Shown here piece after piece: positions 7,161 through 10,656 of a DNA stretch of 10,656 nucleotides (position 1 is its first letter; each line of letters begins with the position of its first letter). The DNA is from Verrucomicrobia bacterium UBA3214 (GTDB taxonomy: Bacteria; Verrucomicrobiota; Kiritimatiellia; RFP12; UBA1067). Under the pieces are notes generated by a model. The model had not been told where the DNA came from. It searched no databases and saw nothing but the letters and a program-made list of their open reading frames with translations. The stretch is from NCBI GenBank assembly GCA_002363575.1, contig DEWI01000146.1, positions 1-10,656 on the forward strand. The letters run 5' to 3'. A program made the translations under genes and the position numbers.

Positions 7161-8045
7161 TCAGTCGTCGATATCGTTGCGAGAGATGAACAGCACGAGA
7201 TCGTCGCCGCGCGCGGCGATATTGCCGTCGATCATTCCTGCCTGTCTGGAAAGGCGTTTCGTGCGCTCGCTCCAGACGCTGACGCTGGCGTCGTTCGTCG
7301 CATTCGGCGCGAAGCATGGCGTGTCGAGGCGGCCGTCTTCGCCGGCGGATACGATGCGCGCGTATGCGAAGCGCGCGTCAGGGGAGACCGTCCGCACGTC
7401 TGCATTGGTGAAGGCCTGCGGGGGAGGGACTTGCAGGACGTACGGATTGCCCCATGGATCGAGGAGGGCGCATTCGCCTGCGATGCCGTAGATCGAGTCT
7501 TCGCCGTGCGCAGAGAAATGCGCGGCGAGATAGAGGTTCGCTCCGGAGAGTTCGGGGTAGAAGCCGCGCGAGCGCGCTTGCTCTCTCGACGGGAACGCGC
7601 CGAGCGCCGCCCCGCGGATATACGGGCCGCGCCAGCCGCGTTCGCGTTCTTCGTCCCATTGCGTGAAGGCGGCGGGTTCGGCAATGCCTTCGCCGGCGTC
7701 GCGCAGATCGACGCGAACGCCGCGGGGGTATATTCCGTCGCTTGCGGCGCCGATCCCGTAGAGATTGGTGGGCGAGAAGAGATTGGCGATGCGGATTTCC
7801 GAAGCCGCGAAGCCGGGTATGCCCTCCATGTCGCGGAGATAGCCGCGCTCGCCGGCGATCGCTTCGCGCAGCGCGGCCATGTCGCTTTCGGCCGCGGAGA
7901 GGCGCGCGCGCGCCATCACGCCGCCAAGGCGCGTCGCGGCGATCGTGGCGACGATCGAAAGAATGGCGACGACGGCGAGCAGTTCGCACAGCGTCCAGCC
8001 GCGCGAACATCCTGTCGTGCCCTTTATGTCGGTCGAGTTTCGCAT
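7161..8045 (-). CDS. Large GspG-like pseudopilin
   Basis: 294-residue prepilin-type protein. I chose ATG 8045 over the TTG at 8054 because a GGGGG run lies just ahead and the leader is then 16 residues. The class III leader ends at Gly16, followed by WTLCELLAVVAILSIVA. The glutamate at mature position 5 (Glu21) is kept, but mature residue 1 is Trp instead of Phe or Met. GspG-type marks follow: GWRGPYIR (137-144), LDPWGNPYVL (195-204) and IVSAGEDGRLDT (231-242), which resembles the calcium-loop region of GspG. GspG proteins are usually about 140-150 residues. Here roughly 130 residues are inserted between the N-terminal helix and DPWGN, and the tail is longer (ends DDLVLFISRNDIDD). It probably forms or caps the pseudopilus and is inserted in the inner membrane before assembly. 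It is the first gene of the secretion block; the next pseudopilin starts after 28 bases. Confidence 0.86.
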   Translation of the reverse strand: MRNSTDIKGTTGCSRGWTLCELLAVVAILSIVATIAATRLGGVMARARLSAAESDMAALREAIAGERGYLRDMEGIPGFAASEIRIANLFSPTNLYGIGAASDGIYPRGVRVDLRDAGEGIAEPAAFTQWDEERERGWRGPYIRGAALGAFPSREQARSRGFYPELSGANLYLAAHFSAHGEDSIYGIAGECALLDPWGNPYVLQVPPPQAFTNADVRTVSPDARFAYARIVSAGEDGRLDTPCFAPNATNDASVSVWSERTKRLSRQAGMIDGNIAARGDDLVLFISRNDIDD

Positions 8046-8111
8046 AACCCCCAAACGGTTAAACGCCGCCGGGGGCGCTGCGGTTCAATCGCGCGACGCG
8101 CAAGCATCCGG

Positions 8112-8624
8112 CTAGAGCGCGGCGGCGGCGGCGGCGATGGCCTTGCAGACGGCGCGGCTGGTGATCGTGGCGGACGTAATGGCTTCGATATCGCCGCCGT
8201 CTTTTCTGACTTTCAGCGAGGCGGCGTTTTTGCCTGCGAATTGCGCGCTGAATTCCGGAGAGCCGAGCTTCATGCCCAGCCCCGGAGTCTCCGCTGCCTT
8301 GAGAGTCTTGTAGCAGACGACGGTCTTCTTGTCCGCTTCAAAGCCGACCATCAGCTCGATGTCGCCGCCATAGCCGCCGGGATCCGCTCCCTTGGCGGCG
8401 TAGCCGGCGATTGCGCCGGAAGCGTCTCTGCCGATGAAGACGCCGTCTTTGAGTTCGACAGTCGCGACGGCGGGCGGCATGACGGCGCGCGCGGCATCCT
8501 GCGTCTTTTTTTCCAGCATGTCCGCGATGGGTTTTGCCGTCAGCGCGTTGACGGCGGCGAGGACGGCGGCGCAGACGCCGGCGATCGCCGTGAGCGAAAC
8601 GACGAGAGAAAGAATCTTTTTCAT
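8112..8624 (-). CDS. rnfG: RnfG, FMN-binding subunit of the Rnf complex
   Basis: 170-residue RnfG, a subunit with one membrane anchor and a periplasmic FMN-binding domain. The N-terminus MKKILSLVVSLTAIAGVCAA is a single transmembrane anchor. GYGGDIELMVGF (84-95) and ETPGLGMKLGSPEF (112-125) are typical of the FMN-bind domain. The flavinylation motif is EAITSATITS (147-156), predicting phosphoester-linked FMN on Thr153. Compared with the usual D-x-x-S/T-G-A-T pattern, Asp is replaced by Glu147 and Gly by Ser151. It is compact for the family, ending in a run of alanines with TAG at 8112-8114. The start context has AGGA very close to the ATG. In many rnf operons rnfE and rnfA follow rnfG; here the next gene, 66 bases on, is a pseudopilin. 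Confidence 0.95.
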   Translation of the reverse strand: MKKILSLVVSLTAIAGVCAAVLAAVNALTAKPIADMLEKKTQDAARAVMPPAVATVELKDGVFIGRDASGAIAGYAAKGADPGGYGGDIELMVGFEADKKTVVCYKTLKAAETPGLGMKLGSPEFSAQFAGKNAASLKVRKDGGDIEAITSATITSRAVCKAIAAAAAAL

Positions 8625-8676
8625 ATTCCTGTAGGCGGGTTTCTTTTGACTGTTGTTTCCGGCGCAGGCGCGGCGG

Positions 8677-9720
8677 TCATTTCGCGCCGAAGGGTTTGGG
8701 CTGCGTCCAGCGGTTTATTAGCGGGCAGAGCGCGTTCATTATGAGTATGGCGAACGAGCAGCCTTCCGGGTAGCCGCCGAACTGACGGATCAGCATGCAG
8801 AGGAGTCCGCAGCCGGCGCCGAAGATCAACTTGCCTTTGGCTGTCGTCGGGGAAGTCACGTAGTCCGTGGCCATGAAGCACGCGCCGAGAATCACGCCGC
8901 CTGTCAGAATCTGCATGTATGCCGGAGCGCCTCCGGAGACGAGCGAATACACGGCGACGGTGCCGATGAATGCGACAGGTATGTGCCAGGTGACGACTTT
9001 GCGGTACAGCAGGTACGCAGCGCCGATGAGAAGGGCGAGTGCGGAGACTTCGCCGATGCAGCCCGGCATGTCGCCGATCAGCATCTGCCAGAACGTCGGG
9101 AGGCGCGAGAGCGCTTCTTGCGCGTGCGGCGCAGCCGAGCTTGCGCAGTCGGCGGCGAAGAGGCTCTTCATCGTCGCAAGCGGCGTTGCCGTCGTGATGG
9201 CGTCCACCGGGCCGCAGTAGGAGACGGCGTGCGCGGCGTCGCAGCCGGTGCGGCAGCAGCCGCGCGCGAGGGGCTTCAGCCATGTCGTCATAGGCCCGGT
9301 GAAGGAGATGAGCATGAACGCGCGCGCCGCGAGAGCCGGATTGAAGGGGTTCATTCCGAGTCCGCCGAAGACTTGCTTCGCGATAGCGATCGCGAAAACG
9401 GAGCCGGCGACAGCCATCCAGAGCGGGATTCCCGCCGGGAGGTTCAGCGCGAGCAGCAGGCCCGTCAAAACCGCGGAGAGGTCGCCGACGGTGGAATCGC
9501 GCTTCATCGCGATGCGGCAGAGCGCCTCCGTCGTCACGCAAGTCGCGACGCATACGAGGATGGTCCAGAGCGCGGCCATTCCGAAGAAGAACACGCCCAT
9601 GAACGTCGTTGGCAAGAGCGCGATTATCACATCGAGCATGATGCGCGAGACCGAGGAGTTCGCGTGCGCGTGCGGCGAACTCGAAAGGATGAAGTGGTTT
9701 TCAATCGTTTTCGGCTTCAT
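8677..9720 (-). CDS. rnfD: RnfD, membrane flavoprotein subunit of the Rnf complex
   Basis: 347-residue integral membrane subunit of Rnf, related to NqrB, which carries covalently bound FMN and several transmembrane helices. I chose ATG 9720 because the protein then opens with MKPKTIENHF and the family start ILSSSPHAHANSSVSRIMLDV. The frame stays open upstream to an ATG at 9819, but those 33 residues (Arg/Pro/Asn-rich) are not RnfD-like. Hallmarks: GLGMNPFNPALAARAF near 120-135, GCIGEVSALALLIG near 220-233, ATDYVTSPTT near 284-293 and IRQFGGYPEG near 311-320. The flavinylation-type motif is DAITTATPL (173-181), so the FMN-bearing residue should be Thr179. Oddity: four Cys at 155, 156, 160 and 169 lie just before that motif. 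No good Shine-Dalgarno sequence is visible. rnfG follows after 52 bases. Confidence 0.97.
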   Translation of the reverse strand: MKPKTIENHFILSSSPHAHANSSVSRIMLDVIIALLPTTFMGVFFFGMAALWTILVCVATCVTTEALCRIAMKRDSTVGDLSAVLTGLLLALNLPAGIPLWMAVAGSVFAIAIAKQVFGGLGMNPFNPALAARAFMLISFTGPMTTWLKPLARGCCRTGCDAAHAVSYCGPVDAITTATPLATMKSLFAADCASSAAPHAQEALSRLPTFWQMLIGDMPGCIGEVSALALLIGAAYLLYRKVVTWHIPVAFIGTVAVYSLVSGGAPAYMQILTGGVILGACFMATDYVTSPTTAKGKLIFGAGCGLLCMLIRQFGGYPEGCSFAILIMNALCPLINRWTQPKPFGAK

Positions 9721-9796
9721 TGGGAATTGCGGATTGTCGTTTGATGGATTGCGCGAGGCGCATTCTGCGGCGCCGTCGTCTTTACCGTATCGCGGA

Positions 9797-9817
9797 GCGC
9801 GCCTTGGCGAGGCGCGC
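9797..9817 (-). promoter_or_regulatory. Perfect 7-bp GC stem-loop between rnfC and rnfD
   Basis: In the 114-base gap between the rnfC stop and the rnfD start, GCGCGCC (9797-9803) pairs perfectly with GGCGCGC (9811-9817) around a 7-base loop. No run of T follows on the minus strand, so it does not look like an intrinsic terminator. It could be an RNA processing or stability element that sets different levels for rnfC and rnfD. In DNA this GC-rich a 7-bp hairpin can arise by chance. I see nothing else recognisable in the gap: no clear promoter, and no strong Shine-Dalgarno sequence ahead of rnfD. Confidence 0.35.
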
Positions 9818-9834
9818 ACGCGCGCTTTCGCCTC

Positions 9835-10656
9835 TCATTGCTTGCACTGCTTTGCGGCGGCTGCCGCGGCGGCGCGTTCCGCCGCGATGCGTGCGCGGAT
9901 GGAGTTTTTCGCGCGCCGGCAGAACTGCGTTATCGTGCGGTATGCCGGGCAGCCGAAGGAGCATGCGCCGCATTCGATGCAGCTCATCACGTGGGCGTCT
10001 TCCGCGCTTTTCACGTCGTCCGCCTCCATGGCCTTGGAGATTTCCGCCGGGTTGAGGTTCATGGGGCATGCGCGCAGGCAGCGTCCGCAGTTTATGCAAG
10101 CCTGCGAGGAATACTGGAAGACCCTTCGCGGTGAAAGGAAGAGGAGTCCGGAGGTGGTCTTCGTTGTCGCGATGTCCAGGCTGGAGACGGCGAAACCCAT
10201 CATCGTGCCGCCGGATATGACTTTCGCAGGATGCTCTTTGACGCCGCCGCAAAATGCGAGCAGATCGGAGTATTTCGTGCCCGTCGGCGCGAGGATGTTC
10301 TTGGGCTCCGCCACGGCGTCGCCGGAGACGGTCGTCACGCGCTCGAGAAGGGGTTCGCCAAGCTCCACGGCGTCGGCGATCGCCGCCACCGTGCCCACGT
10401 TCTCCACCACGCAGCCGACGTCGATAGGCAGCGCCGGCGGCTCGGGAACGATTCTCTTGACAGTGGCGTAGATCTGGTGCTTTTCGCTGCCTTGCGGATA
10501 CAAGACCGGCAGGACGACTATTTCGACATTGCCTTCGATGCCGGCGAACGCCGCTTCCATCGCCGCGATGGCTTCCGGCTTGTTCGCCTCGATCGCGATT
10601 CTCACCGCGGGCATGCCGAGAATCTTGCGCATGATCTCCACGCCTGCGCGGATGCG
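9835..10656 (-). CDS. rnfC: RnfC, electron-transport complex subunit (5' end outside window)
   Basis: C-terminal 273 residues of RnfC, the peripheral subunit of the Rnf complex that passes electrons between NAD(H) and ferredoxin and couples this to Na+ or H+ movement. The frame is open to the right edge, so the N-terminus is missing. A GTG at 10641 lies inside the gene and is not the start. Visible in order: the conserved core with YPQGSEKHQIYA, LPIDVGCVVENVGT and VTTVSGDAVAEPKN (SLBB-type region), then two [4Fe-4S] binding motifs, CINCGRCLRACP and CIECGACSFGCP, separated by about 28 residues. The protein ends soon after in a short Ala-rich, charged tail (AERAAAAAAAKQCKQ), far shorter than the long tails of enterobacterial RnfC. 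The stop is TGA at 9835-9837. rnfD follows after 114 bases. Family identification is very secure; the coupling ion cannot be told from this sequence. Confidence 0.96.
   Translation of the reverse strand, partial: RIRAGVEIMRKILGMPAVRIAIEANKPEAIAAMEAAFAGIEGNVEIVVLPVLYPQGSEKHQIYATVKRIVPEPPALPIDVGCVVENVGTVAAIADAVELGEPLLERVTTVSGDAVAEPKNILAPTGTKYSDLLAFCGGVKEHPAKVISGGTMMGFAVSSLDIATTKTTSGLLFLSPRRVFQYSSQACINCGRCLRACPMNLNPAEISKAMEADDVKSAEDAHVMSCIECGACSFGCPAYRTITQFCRRAKNSIRARIAAERAAAAAAAKQCKQ

Noticed and set aside
7940..7957. Inverted repeat CGATCGT-GGCG-ACGATCG
   Set aside because: It lies inside the codons of the first pseudopilin's membrane helix; a 7-bp repeat there is readily explained by Ala/Thr/Ile codon use.
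8046..8111. Possible terminator between rnfG and the first pseudopilin
   Set aside because: GC-rich with short self-pairing such as GCGCG-T-CGCGC, but I find no clean long stem followed by a T run on the minus strand.
6972..8744. Long plus-strand open frame (590 codons) opposite rnfG and the first pseudopilin
   Set aside because: It runs across the opposite strand of two confident genes, is rich in Arg/Ala/Gly, and shows no domain or motif. Such antisense frames are common in GC-rich DNA.
10639..10641. GTG as the start of rnfC
   Set aside because: The frame is open to the window edge, and the family needs a further N-terminal region, so this is an internal valine.

Overview
This is a GC-rich bacterial stretch (about two thirds G+C by eye). 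Every supportable gene lies on the minus strand, so it is read here from the right edge to the left. There are two blocks: the end of an Rnf electron-transport cluster (rnfC partial, rnfD, rnfG; about 10656-8112) and an eight-gene type II secretion / type IV pilus-like machine (about 8045-1). I see no tRNA, rRNA, CRISPR array, insertion sequence or transposase. The longest gene-free stretch is 114 bases, between rnfC and rnfD.

Layout in transcription order: rnfC (C-terminal 273 residues), rnfD, rnfG, a large GspG-like pseudopilin (294 aa), a second pseudopilin (233 aa), a short GspL/PilN-like inner-membrane protein (260 aa), a GspM/PilO-like protein (183 aa), a PilT-type ATPase (366 aa), a short GspE/PilB-type ATPase (361 aa), a GspF/PilC platform protein (402 aa), and a secretin whose 3' end lies beyond the left edge (524 codons visible). 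The last eight are tightly packed. Two junctions are ATGA overlaps, and the other gaps are 6 to 59 bases. This fits one transcription unit, possibly continuous with rnf.

Working model: pseudopilins processed by a prepilin peptidase (not in the window) would be polymerised on GspF by GspE. The GspL/PilN- and GspM/PilO-like proteins would form the inner-membrane frame, and the secretin the outer-membrane gate. A PilT-like ATPase could add disassembly or retraction, which classical type II systems lack. The machine looks streamlined. GspE lacks its usual N-terminal domain, the GspL-like protein lacks most of the actin-like domain, no GspC/PilP gene is present, and the secretin carries an extra N-terminal domain. 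The Rnf block would be part of a membrane ferredoxin:NAD+ oxidoreductase; rnfE, rnfA and rnfB are not downstream of rnfG.

Organism: the outer-membrane secretin means a diderm. The RnfD sequence style and DPWGN pseudopilins remind me of Lentisphaerota/Kiritimatiellota and other PVC bacteria, but this is an impression from family knowledge, not a placement.
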